Below are positions 25,814 to 33,450 of a stretch of 64,000 bases of DNA, one piece after another. The stretch spans positions 186,001-250,000 of the forward strand of contig NZ_JAIVFX010000002.1 of NCBI RefSeq assembly GCF_020829625.1. The letters are read 5' to 3'. A model generated the notes under the pieces. It searched no databases. It saw only the letters and a list, made by a program, of their open reading frames with translations, and was not told the origin of the DNA. Source of the DNA: Nostoc sp. XA010 (GTDB taxonomy: Bacteria; Cyanobacteriota; Cyanobacteriia; Cyanobacteriales; Nostocaceae). The number at the start of each line of letters is the position of its first letter. The stretch's first letter is position 1. The position numbers and the translations under genes were made by a program.

Positions 25814-25867
25814 CATACTATAGCTGTGCAGTAAGCAGAAATTAAAAATAAAGTCTGCTCCGTTTTT
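25814..25867 (+). ncRNA. putative small-RNA unit 4 (weak), terminator overlapping the LRAT gene end
   Basis: CATACTAT at 25814-25821 lies 174 bases after the unit 3 box. AGCAGA (25834-25839)/TCTGCT (25854-25859) form a stem followed by CCGTTTTT. The product would be only about 40 bases. The hairpin could equally serve the convergent LRAT gene. Confidence 0.3.
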
Positions 25868-26375
25868 AAAATAACTTTAAAAAACTACCATCTCTGTCAT
25901 CATCATCTTTATCTTTCCACTTATTTAATGTATCCTCGATAGATTTTTTACTTGATTGCACCGACTTAATAACATTTATTACATTCTTAGAAAACCCATC
26001 AGCAACAGCAACACCATTATCTCCTATAATTTCTTTAACCTTTTCCACTTGAGGACTAATTGGTTCACCTGTTTTACAATAATGTGCAAAATGCTCACAG
26101 TTATTATAAAAAATGTTATAGCTTTCCTCTCCTAACCTCCGTTTTGCTCTCATGAAGACAACTATCGGAGGGTCACATTTATCATGCTTCTTAATATAAA
26201 TTTTCCTATTTTTAGTAAACTCAGTCATGGAAACCCATCGGATTATTCTATCCTTACCGTCTTTATAATTATTTTGGTAATGAATAACAGTGTCGTTACC
26301 ACAATCGATTCCATGATGATAGGGAGATTTATCATTATGATAAATTCTACAGTATATATGATCGCCTTGTGCCAT
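25866..26375 (-). CDS. LRAT-domain (lecithin:retinol acyltransferase-like) protein
   Basis: 169 residues. The LRAT/NlpC-P60-like papain fold is shown by GDHIYCRIYHNDKSPYHHGI, then DCGNDTVIHY (catalytic His at the start of the second strand), and NIFYNNCEHFAHYCKTG with the nucleophile Cys in NNCEHFA, the hallmark of the family. The C-terminal 60 residues are charged and probably disordered or helical (EDTLNKWKDKDDDDRDGSF). Eukaryotic members acylate retinol or phospholipids; bacterial members are uncharacterised thiol acyltransferases or proteases. Start ATG at 26375. It lies alone at the downstream edge of the small-RNA-like region. Confidence 0.85.
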   Translation of the reverse strand: MAQGDHIYCRIYHNDKSPYHHGIDCGNDTVIHYQNNYKDGKDRIIRWVSMTEFTKNRKIYIKKHDKCDPPIVVFMRAKRRLGEESYNIFYNNCEHFAHYCKTGEPISPQVEKVKEIIGDNGVAVADGFSKNVINVIKSVQSSKKSIEDTLNKWKDKDDDDRDGSFLKLF

Positions 26376-26597
26376 GATTTATCTCCAGATATAACTATAT
26401 CTTTTTAATCTATTAGACACATTTTATTAAGAGTATTATTTATTCGTCAGTAGTAAAATCCGTAAAGATTTTCGATAAAGTTAGAGCCAAATATTCAAAT
26501 ATACAGTTATAAAAACTAGAGTTTCATCTAAGTAAATTTTGCGTTATATCAAGAGAGAAATATGAAAATTTATAGAGACTGATTCGCAAAATATGAA

Positions 26598-26630
26598 GTG
26601 CGATACCTTTGGCGTGCTACGCCAACGCAC
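26598..26630. repeat. palindromic repeat abutting the end of the next gene
   Basis: Ends GTGCG and CGCAC, with an inner GGCGT/ACGCC stem. It begins 6 bases past the stop codon of the minus-strand gene 26637-26915, at the place where that gene appears shortened. Confidence 0.75.
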
Positions 26631-26636
26631 CTATCC

Positions 26637-26915
26637 TTATTCATTCAACTCAGCTCTATATTCATTGCTTGTGATATTTTCAGCCTCTCTTTTAGCAAGT
26701 AATTCGTTGTAATGCTTCTGAGTATCTAAAGGGATATCTTGATTAATTTTAAGTAATAATTCAGCCTCGCTCTGGGGCAATTTAGAAGCTTTTCGTTGCG
26801 CTTGTAGGGCGATAAATTGAGATACAAATCGCTCTAAATCTGGTTGATTTAACTGCTCAACTGCCTTTAGTAGTTCTTCAGAAGATAGTTGTACTTCAAC
26901 TTTCACTGTTGACAT
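26637..26915 (-). CDS. small conserved cyanobacterial protein, probably C-terminally shortened
   Basis: 92 residues: KVEVQLSSEELLKAVEQLNQ, then DLERFVSQFIALQAQRKASKL, then a helical tail with NELLAKREAENITSNEYRAE. I recall a widespread cyanobacterial family of about 120 residues with this pattern (xQLNxxELxxFxxxxLxLxAQR, then LLxKINxxxPxxxxxRYxELxxKRxxExLTxxEYxELLxLT), often next to PIN or HNH genes and suspected to be antitoxins. Here the frame stops right after EYRAELNE, where the family normally goes on, and a palindromic repeat begins 6 bases later. Function not established. Confidence 0.55.
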   Translation of the reverse strand: MSTVKVEVQLSSEELLKAVEQLNQPDLERFVSQFIALQAQRKASKLPQSEAELLLKINQDIPLDTQKHYNELLAKREAENITSNEYRAELNE

Positions 26916-27058
26916 TTTTTAGATTTAACCAGCTAACTTATTGATATTCTATCAACTGACTCATAACAGTGAGTGTTTACTGGCAAGGCAAAATACTTAA
27001 GCGATCGCACTCTTAAATCTTGACTCAATCAAAGTGCGATCGCATCTAATATAAATAC

Positions 27059-27937
27059 TTATTTAGTTGTATATGTCACAAAAATATCCTTTTTCATCTC
27101 TACTTCTGCTGGAGCATCTGGATTATAAGCCGGTGATAATAAAAAACTAGCAAATGACGGTAAAGGAACTCCAGTTTTAGAACTACATGAGGGATATAGT
27201 AATGTATAAAAAGGTTCGGCTACAGAAGGAGTACCAAGTTTAGCACCCATAGCAGCTGCTAAAGCCTGAGCGCGGCTTTGAGCATCTTTCATTGCAGATT
27301 GGTAAACTGAACTCTGCAAAGCCTGACAGTCATTGACTGCGTACTCAACGCCCACACTCTTGACGGAAAGGTTTTCAATTTCGCTTGTTGCTTTATTCGC
27401 TGTACCTACAATTTCCTGGACACGTTCGCGTGTTGGCTTTTCTAGTCTCACCAATATCTTGGCGTTATTTTCACTGGAATTAGCGTTAATTTGCACTTGA
27501 ATTTTATCAGCACTAATTCCTTTGGCAACTAGGCTATTAACTACAGGCTGGAGAGTTGCTTTAGTTAGTAATTTTTTGCTTGGTAAAGATTCTGCTGCTG
27601 TTTTGTAATTTAAAAGTAGAGTCGGTGAGGCAGCCCGGTCTTGTTGTTCCAACAAAGAGGGACTGCCGAACCCGGAGGGTGAGGATATGCGGCGGGTTTG
27701 AGGTAGAGATGATGGTTGTGTTTGTAACTCATCATTGCTAGCTTTGCTACTGAATACCAATTCAATATCGGCTGTATCTGCTGGCACTCTCACCACCCCT
27801 TGACCGATTACCATTAATGAATGGCGATCGCTTGCTGGAGGGTAAAATAATTGGGCATTAGTGACTTTGGGCGTTAATGCTCCCACCCCGACAGCCGCAG
27901 TAATACTTACCACCATTAGAGTAGTTATTTTTCTCAT
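27059..27937 (-). CDS. SIMPL (DUF541) domain protein, exported
   Basis: 292 residues from the ATG at 27937, which has an AGGA nearby; the frame stays open 12 codons further. A signal peptide (MRKITTLMVVSITAAVGVGA, then LTPKVTNA) precedes SLMVIGQGVVRVPADTADIE, the typical start of the SIMPL/DUF541 fold (GxGxVxxxPDxA). The domain continues with VVNSLVAKGISADKIQV and ends with SRAQALAAAMGAKLGTPSVA and the strand EMKKDIFVTYTT. SIMPL proteins are periplasmic; some bind interleukin-receptor-like kinases in mammals, and bacterial members form large rings, but their role is not settled. A Ser/Pro-rich insert (SSLPQTRRISSPSGFGSPSL) occurs between the first strands. Confidence 0.85.
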   Translation of the reverse strand: MRKITTLMVVSITAAVGVGALTPKVTNAQLFYPPASDRHSLMVIGQGVVRVPADTADIELVFSSKASNDELQTQPSSLPQTRRISSPSGFGSPSLLEQQDRAASPTLLLNYKTAAESLPSKKLLTKATLQPVVNSLVAKGISADKIQVQINANSSENNAKILVRLEKPTRERVQEIVGTANKATSEIENLSVKSVGVEYAVNDCQALQSSVYQSAMKDAQSRAQALAAAMGAKLGTPSVAEPFYTLLYPSCSSKTGVPLPSFASFLLSPAYNPDAPAEVEMKKDIFVTYTTK

Positions 27938-28298
27938 GTCCTGGGAATATCCTTTGAACCTAGTCATTGTCAAAGTTTACACCTCAAGAGGAATATACTT
28001 AAAAAATATTAACTATTCCTACGCCTATGAAAACATCGCAAGTATTTCCGACACGCTCCCGCGATCGCTCAAACGCAGCATAAAGGGTAGGAGAGCAAGA
28101 TTAACGGCAATAAAACAACTTGAATTAGGAACAAGTTTTTAATGAAGTTAAGCTCTATTGTTAATTTACATCACTTTTTAGAGTTGCGGGAAATTTGCTG
28201 TTTCATCTAAAAAACTTATTTGTTGCATGTTGATTTAGTAACTCAGAAAAATAGCGACTCGCTAGGCGGCAAAATCAGTCTAGTGACAGATGAAGGTA

Positions 28299-29363
28299 TC
28301 AGACAAAAACATTTAGAAAGTTCACATTATCTAAAGGTAAATGACGCAACTGATTATTAATTTCATCAGCAGCAGCTAATCCAGAAAGCATCGCACCTTC
28401 TGCAAGATTGCCGCCACACCAATCACCACAGCAAACTAAAGGTAAGGGAGTTCCGGCAGACAAAAAATCTTCATGCCAAGGACGGCTAGGAAAGGCATAA
28501 CGCCAACGATGTACTTGTATCCATTCAGGAGTATTCAGCCAAGGAAGGGACAGAGATTCAGCGGCTCGTTGCAACATAAGCTGTCCGACAGGCTGTAAAT
28601 CCTGGGATTCTAGATGGCGTTGAGCGAAATCAGCGCTACTTTGCACCACAAAATGTGGTTGCTGAGGGTTTGGACGCTTGCTACTATCCAAACCAATCCA
28701 TGCTAAATCAGGATCATCCACAAAAGTTAGAGCTTTCCACTCACGGAGTGGTTGGGATGTGGGAGAATATCCAGCGATCGCACTAATCGAGGGATAAAAT
28801 TCTACAGAACGCAAGTTATCAAGAAAGACTGCATCTAATACACTTTCACCCAAAGGTTCCAACAGCATCACAGCTTGGGGTGCTGGAATGGCGACGACTA
28901 AAGCTTTTGCAGCTAATTCTTCGTTGCTAGATTCGAGAGTCAAACGCCAACTATTTTCAGGAGTAGGAGCAATAGCGATGACACGCTGATTCAGTAATAT
29001 TTCTAAACCTGGGGCGAGGGATTTAGCGATCGCACTCATTCCTCCAGGTGCAACATATCGCGGACTGCGGTTTTTGGGTTCAGATAAAGGAGTGCCTGCG
29101 GTGAGTTCGTAAACCTCCTCTGTCCAAACTTCGAGGATATGGCGCGATCGCAATATCTCCACAAAACGTCTAAATAATTCACCCTTTGGCTTCAGGTAAC
29201 AAGCCCCATGATCCGCGCAAGTTTCATGCAAGCGGCGTGTAGCCAGCCTTCCTCCCAAACCACGCGACTTTTCCACCACTAGCACAGAATATCCAGCTTG
29301 ACTTAACTGCTGGGCGCAGACTAAACCGGCTATTCCGGCACCAATCACTGCAATATCAGTCAT
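28299..29363 (-). CDS. FAD-dependent oxidoreductase (renalase-like)
   Basis: 354 residues. The Rossmann dinucleotide motif DIAVIGAGIAGLVCAQQLSQ, then AGYSVLVVEKSRGLGGRLAT, binds FAD, and RYVAPGGMSAIAKSLA and the C-terminal CCGDWCGGNLAEGAMLSGLA, then AADEI, are typical of the renalase/amine-oxidase-like NAD(P)-FAD family. Renalases oxidise abnormal dihydro-NAD(P) isomers; cyanobacterial members of this subgroup are untested. Start ATG at 29363. Inverted AATGACT-type heptamers lie just upstream (about 29380-29410). No operon partner. Confidence 0.85.
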   Translation of the reverse strand: MTDIAVIGAGIAGLVCAQQLSQAGYSVLVVEKSRGLGGRLATRRLHETCADHGACYLKPKGELFRRFVEILRSRHILEVWTEEVYELTAGTPLSEPKNRSPRYVAPGGMSAIAKSLAPGLEILLNQRVIAIAPTPENSWRLTLESSNEELAAKALVVAIPAPQAVMLLEPLGESVLDAVFLDNLRSVEFYPSISAIAGYSPTSQPLREWKALTFVDDPDLAWIGLDSSKRPNPQQPHFVVQSSADFAQRHLESQDLQPVGQLMLQRAAESLSLPWLNTPEWIQVHRWRYAFPSRPWHEDFLSAGTPLPLVCCGDWCGGNLAEGAMLSGLAAADEINNQLRHLPLDNVNFLNVFV

Positions 29364-29379
29364 GAGTCAATAGTCCCTG

Positions 29380-29421
29380 TCATTAGTTATTAATTATTAG
29401 TCATTAGTTATTCGTTATTAT
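29380..29421. repeat. degenerate ATTAGTC/ATTAGTT heptamer run
   Basis: Repeated GTCATTAGTTATTAATTATT, then AGTCATTAGTTATTCG. It is the inverted form of the AATGACT unit seen at 13818 and 52058, partly decayed. Confidence 0.6.
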
Positions 29422-29506
29422 CAAAGGACAAAATTACTACTAATGACTGCTGAAAGCTAATAGTAGAATAAGGTACACAAAGCTGCATAGAAGGGAGGAA
29501 GGGAAA

Positions 29507-30349
29507 TTGGATGAAATGAGGGCGGCGCTAGAGTTAGCAACCGAAGAAGAATTGCAAGATTTAACGGCAATTCTATTTAGTCGTAAGTTCAATCCTCTAG
29601 ACTATGTACACACACCCGAACCCATCGAAGTACAAAGCCAAGACCGTAAAGCTTGGCTAGATGCATTAGAGGGTCGCTTTCGCTTTTTGGCGGCAGACGG
29701 AATGACAGTATTGCGGGGACGCACAGGCCAGGTAACTTACCGAGAAGCGTTAGTTCACGTATGTAAGTATCTAAAAATTACCTATTCTAATCAGCTGGCA
29801 ACCATTGATTTAGAAGCAGAAGTATTTTTGCATCTGCTAGGACAGGTGTGGAAAAAATTGCCTGAACAGGAAAAGCAAAAATTGACTGTACAAGTGCAGC
29901 GTCAGCTTGTCAAATCAGAACTAAAAGAACCGCTACCACTTTTATTGCAACGTGACCCCTTGGGCTTACTTTTCAAAGGGGGTAGTGCGATCGCTGTTAC
30001 TTCCATGCTCCAGCCATTTGTACTTAAGCAAATTGCCCGTCAATTTGCAATCCACTTTGCTACTTATGAAGTAGCCAAGCAAGCGGCGATTACAGGTTCA
30101 GAAGCAGCTGCAACGCAATTTAAAAGCTATGTAGGTATGCAAATGGCTCGACGGGGTATGACTGCAAGTGCAGCTCGTTATGGGGCAGCCCGCACTATGT
30201 TTGCTGTGATTGGTCCAATAATGTGGACTTGGTTTTTTGCAGATTTAGGGTGGAGAGCGATCGCCACTAACTACGGTCGGATCATCCCGACTATTTTCAC
30301 CTTAGCTCAAATTCGCCTTACTCGTGAGGAATGTTGGGAGCCAGCTTGA
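29507..30349 (+). CDS. YaaW/UPF0174-like protein
   Basis: 280 residues. MDEMRAALELATEEELQDLT, then AILFSRKFNPLDY, starts the protein; the middle TYREALVHVCKYLKI, EAEVFLHLLGQVWKKLPEQE, then KQKL resembles Escherichia coli YaaW (UPF0174, DUF3944 N-terminus). The C-terminal half has hydrophobic stretches (GSAIAVTSMLQPFVL and MFAVIGPIMWTWFFADLGW) and may contact the membrane. I favour the TTG start at 29507 because GGAGG lies exactly 8 bases upstream; the ATG at 29516 is too far from it. The next gene overlaps the end of this one, so the two are translationally coupled. Function unknown in the family. Confidence 0.75.
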   Translation: MDEMRAALELATEEELQDLTAILFSRKFNPLDYVHTPEPIEVQSQDRKAWLDALEGRFRFLAADGMTVLRGRTGQVTYREALVHVCKYLKITYSNQLATIDLEAEVFLHLLGQVWKKLPEQEKQKLTVQVQRQLVKSELKEPLPLLLQRDPLGLLFKGGSAIAVTSMLQPFVLKQIARQFAIHFATYEVAKQAAITGSEAAATQFKSYVGMQMARRGMTASAARYGAARTMFAVIGPIMWTWFFADLGWRAIATNYGRIIPTIFTLAQIRLTREECWEPA

Positions 30350-31686
30350 ACAAGGTTTTTGACTATTTTAAGTCTCGTTGGCAATCTGCTTGGAACTACT
30401 CTCTATGGGCATTGTTAATTTTCCCATTGAGTCCTTTAGTGGGGGCTGTGACTATCGGTTTTGTATCATTAATAACTTGGTTGAAACAATCCCGCAAAAT
30501 TAGTCGCCGCCCCCTCAACTGGGGATTTGCCCTTTTGAGTGTCTTGCTGATCGTGAGTGCTGGGTTTGCCGATGACAAGACAGGAGCTTTCCTTGGCTTA
30601 TTTAATTTATTACCCTTCTTTTTACTTTTCGTTGCCCATAGCGCCCTAATTCAAACATTTGCCCAATTGCGGCAAATGGCTTGGGTTTTGGTAATCGGTT
30701 CTATGCCGATGGTAATTATTGGCTTAGGGCAGTTATTTTTGGGCTGGAGTTTGAAATTAGAGATTTTATGGGTTGTGTTGAATTGGACAATAGTACCAGG
30801 AGGAAATCCGCCAGGTCGCATAGCCTCACTCTTCTTGCACGCTAACACCTTCGCAGCTTATCTAGCGATAATTTTCATTCTTGGTCTAGGGTTGTGGCTA
30901 GAAAACTATCAGCAACTAAGAGCCAAAAGTAAACAGTCATTTCCCCCCCATCTCCCCACTCCCCACTCCCCACTCCCCTTTCTCTTCCTAAGCGTGGCGA
31001 TGATTACAAATTTCATCGCCTTGATTTTCACCAACTCGCGCAATGGGTGGGCGATCGCTATTTTTGCCTGTTTAGCTTATGCACTCTACCAAGGTTGGCG
31101 CATTCTTGTGGGTGGCGTCGCTGCGATAATCTCTAGTGTGCTTTTGGCAGCTTTTGCTCCCTCGCCAGTCGCTCAATTTTTTCGTCAGTACGTTCCTGCC
31201 TTCTTTTGGGCAAGGTTAAATGATGACATGTATCCAGATAGACCAGTCGCTTTAATGCGAAAAGCTCAGTGGCAGTTTGCCTGGTCTTTAGCTCAGGAAC
31301 ATCCTTGGACTGGCTGGGGGTTACGCAGCTTTAGTGGACTCTACCAAGCGCAGATGCAGATTCCCTTGGGTCATCCCCATAACTTGTTTTTGATGTTATT
31401 TGCTGAAACTGGTTTTCCCAGTACTCTGTTATTTTTTGCCTTACTCGTTTGGATTTTGATTACAGGTGTCCAATTCCTCCGAAGGTCAAAATATATAAAT
31501 AAAGAAGACAGATTGATATTTTTCAGTTATCTTCTGGCTTTTGTTGGGTGGGTTCTATTCAATACAGTTGATGTAACCATATTTGATTTTCGTTTGAATG
31601 CGTTTTCATGGTTAATTTTAGCTGCTATTTGTGGAGTAGTACATCGTTATAACCAACATCACAGGCTTGCATCTCATTCAAATTAA
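30331..31686 (+). CDS. O-antigen ligase/polymerase-like membrane protein (Wzy_C type)
   Basis: 451 residues with about 11 membrane segments. The conserved Wzy_C core is visible: the first loop VVLNWTIVPGGNPPGRIASL, then FLHANTFAAYLAI, TNSRNGWAIAIF (the NSR/G motif), and the large periplasmic loop ending GWGLRSFSGLY, then PLGHPHNLFLMLFAETGFPS, with the His typical of the ligase. It presumably polymerises or transfers a lipid-linked polysaccharide. The ATG at 30331 overlaps the previous gene by 19 bases; a TTG at 30346 with GGGAG 5 bases upstream would give a TTGA stop-start overlap and is also likely. Between TM segments the loop carries a heptamer repeat (30946-30976) translated as FPPHLPTPHSPLPF. 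Confidence 0.82.
   Translation: MLGASLNKVFDYFKSRWQSAWNYSLWALLIFPLSPLVGAVTIGFVSLITWLKQSRKISRRPLNWGFALLSVLLIVSAGFADDKTGAFLGLFNLLPFFLLFVAHSALIQTFAQLRQMAWVLVIGSMPMVIIGLGQLFLGWSLKLEILWVVLNWTIVPGGNPPGRIASLFLHANTFAAYLAIIFILGLGLWLENYQQLRAKSKQSFPPHLPTPHSPLPFLFLSVAMITNFIALIFTNSRNGWAIAIFACLAYALYQGWRILVGGVAAIISSVLLAAFAPSPVAQFFRQYVPAFFWARLNDDMYPDRPVALMRKAQWQFAWSLAQEHPWTGWGLRSFSGLYQAQMQIPLGHPHNLFLMLFAETGFPSTLLFFALLVWILITGVQFLRRSKYINKEDRLIFFSYLLAFVGWVLFNTVDVTIFDFRLNAFSWLILAAICGVVHRYNQHHRLASHSN
30946..30976. repeat. CCCCACT heptamers translated within the ligase gene
   Basis: Three to four CCCCACT/CCCCATC units in the coding strand, read in frame as PHLPTPHSPLP between two membrane segments of the O-antigen-ligase-like protein. 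The unit is the same as in the arrays at 16684 and 22795. An array of four units (28 bases) plus flanks keeps the frame open here. Confidence 0.8.
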
Positions 31687-31689
31687 CGT

Positions 31690-31831
31690 GAATTCGACGA
31701 TCCTCTGCCTGCTTTGAACTTTAGTTCAAGTCTGTCCCTTTCCAACTCAAAGAGGGGCAGTTTTGTGTAGTAAAACCTCTTAGAGGTCTTTTGATTGGGC
31801 TAATTAAAACATTAGATGAGCCGTCGAATTC
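31690..31831. repeat. 142-base block with 10-bp inverted ends
   Basis: GAATTCGACG and CGTCGAATTC are exact reverse complements at the two edges. The inside has its own hairpins and no frame. It could be a small non-autonomous element, but no target duplication is evident. Confidence 0.4.
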
Positions 31832-32035
31832 ATGTCAAGTTAGTTAGTTAGGCGTTGAGAATAGCTATTAGTGGCTTTTCAGCGTATACACTGAGGGCAA
31901 TTAGAGTTTTATGTTAATAAGATTACTATTTAAAGTAACTAATACTTAATTAGTTACTGTTGCTGATTGTTGGGAAGGTGTAGGGACAACCCTTTATATC
32001 ATTTCACCTTAATAATTATACAAATACGTTGGTAG

Positions 32036-32056
32036 GGGCATGGCAATGCTATGCCC
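32036..32056. repeat. stem-loop related to the 4029 palindrome
   Basis: GGGCATGGC, loop AAT, GCTATGCCC (one G-U pair). Preceded by GTAG as in the 4029-4057 copy, whose middle is also GCAATGC. Confidence 0.6.
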
Positions 32057-32118
32057 TGAGAAGAAATCTATATGTATCAGGACTTTGGTGAATTGGTATT
32101 AGGGTTTTCCTGCATGAC

Positions 32119-32145
32119 GGGCATCTCTTGTAGATGCCCTTTCGT
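32119..32145 (+). terminator. GGGCATCT/AGATGCCC hairpin
   Basis: An 8-bp perfect stem with a CTTGT loop, followed by TTTCGT. It lies 430 bases past the ligase gene and 100 bases before the next start, so its owner is unclear. Confidence 0.35.
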
Positions 32146-32244
32146 ATATTTATTATTTTTCTTCAGTTAAAGCACTATTTAAAAGCCTATTGAATTTGAC
32201 GGAATATCTGAAATAATTTGAGCTTTCATAAAGGAATGTAAAAC

Positions 32245-32757
32245 ATGGTTACTGAAATAAAATTAGGTCTTTGTAACCCGCCAGAACCTATTTATTTGTA
32301 TGTGAAAAGCGGAGAATTAAACGGGGAATCCTACTTGTGGTATAACTACGATAATGATAAAACTATTCCTGTACAACAAACAGGGCTAACTGGGTATATA
32401 TCTGACCTAAAATTAACGACGAGAGGATTTAGAGAAAGGGACAACATTAAGTTAGATATTATTGTTAGGGCGGATGAAATTTATGTTGTTAGGACTGGCA
32501 TAGAAACGAACTTTGCTAAAACTTTCCTTTTAGCTGTATCATGTGTCCAGGATTTTTCCAAGCCCCTGATTATCGCCGCAATTGCTGGAAAAGAGAATGT
32601 GGTTTTTTGTAACCTCTACGACGCGGTGGCTAAAACCAGGATTCGCTCTGAATGGAACAAAGATGCTGATTGGACGGCAATCATTGATAGTGTTCAAACT
32701 AGGTTGCAGACATCTAAAAATTCCCCTATTGTCTGTGGTGAGGCAATATTATTCTAG
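32245..32757 (+). CDS. hypothetical protein
   Basis: 170 residues starting ATG with AAGGA 9 bases upstream (TAAAGGAATGTAAAACATG), so translation is credible. The sequence is mixed alpha/beta: EIKLGLCNPPEPIYLYVKSG, then GYISDLKLTTRGFRERDNIK, then a hydrophobic middle (TFLLAVSCVQDFSKPLIIAA) and a Cys near the C-terminus. No motif or family is recognised, and no signal peptide. It stands alone between two gene-poor spacers and could be a recent acquisition. Confidence 0.6.
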   Translation: MVTEIKLGLCNPPEPIYLYVKSGELNGESYLWYNYDNDKTIPVQQTGLTGYISDLKLTTRGFRERDNIKLDIIVRADEIYVVRTGIETNFAKTFLLAVSCVQDFSKPLIIAAIAGKENVVFCNLYDAVAKTRIRSEWNKDADWTAIIDSVQTRLQTSKNSPIVCGEAILF

Positions 32758-32928
32758 AAAAATTGTGGAGGCTGGGGAAGTTAGTTAAGCAATTTATTTC
32801 CCAGCATTATTCGCTACGCACCCAATATTCTGATTGACATTAAACACTACGATAATCAGTATGGTGTAAGCTCTCGGTAAAATGGGTGTGTCGGTAACGA
32901 AAAAAAAGACGCATCCATAACCAACCTT

Positions 32929-33450
32929 ATGTTCACAACAGCTAACTTTCTTCAGTACACCCAATGGTCAGGCATCGCTACCTTGCTATTTGCTGCCTTA
33001 ACATTTTTGGCTTTTATTCTCAAATGGGGCCTCCGCTTTCGCTTGGTGGGTACGACTGGCTTTATGCTCGTGGTGACGGCTGGTTTATTTGCACTCTCGA
33101 TAGTCCCCTTGAGTCGGACTGTGATTCCAGGAGCAGCCCGGTATACTCTAGTTTATGACAATGGGTCAACACAAGCGGTGATTGCCACATCACCCCAAAT
33201 TACACCCACACAATTAGATGCAACTTTACGTCAAGCAGTTAGTAATCTGTTTTCTTCTGGTCGCTCAGGTACACGGGAAGAGGACAAGTTGACAGTTCGC
33301 GCTCGTACCATTATCCACCCGGAGCCAGGGACTTCTGTACCAGTTTACTTGGGTGAAGCCAAGCGATCGCTCGTTTCTCGTGAAAATTCTGTGATCGCAG
33401 TCGAAATTTACACAGAAAAATTCGCCCAATTGCCAAAACCTACCGCTTAA
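32929..33450 (+). CDS. ycf51: Ycf51 family protein
   Basis: 173 residues. MFTTANFLQYTQWSGIATLL, then FAALTFLAFILKWGLRFRLV starts the protein with one membrane hairpin; a second segment is GFMLVVTAGLFALSIVPLSR. The conserved soluble tail contains RYTLVYDNGSTQ, RARTIIHPEPG, SVPVYLGEAKRS and VIAVEIYTE. This architecture is the Ycf51/DUF2518 family, kept in cyanobacteria and some algal plastid genomes; its role is not known. Start ATG at 32929. Confidence 0.85.
   Translation: MFTTANFLQYTQWSGIATLLFAALTFLAFILKWGLRFRLVGTTGFMLVVTAGLFALSIVPLSRTVIPGAARYTLVYDNGSTQAVIATSPQITPTQLDATLRQAVSNLFSSGRSGTREEDKLTVRARTIIHPEPGTSVPVYLGEAKRSLVSRENSVIAVEIYTEKFAQLPKPTA

Larger units (their letters stand above)
24841..25865. 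other. 1-kb gene-free region with a series of promoter/terminator-like units
   Basis: No protein gene is credible on either strand. Weak open frames on the minus strand share the peptide VRVYTQM, which comes from a repeated DNA unit. The region holds at least three and perhaps five units in which a TATA-like box is followed by a terminator-like hairpin, all reading on the plus strand. A palindromic repeat lies at 25382-25410, and a TTGACA-N17-AATACT promoter-like pair begins at about 24926. Individual units are listed separately. Confidence 0.6.
31687..32244. other. gene-free spacer with small repeats
   Basis: About 560 bases. It contains inverted 10-bp ends GAATTCGACG (31690-31699) and CGTCGAATTC (31822-31831) around a 142-base block that includes a TTGAAC/GTTCAA hairpin and a CCTCTTAGAGG palindrome. 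It also has the 4029-like repeat at 32036-32056 and a hairpin GGGCATCT (32119-32126)/AGATGCCC (32132-32139) with a short TTT tail. No coding frame. Confidence 0.5.
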
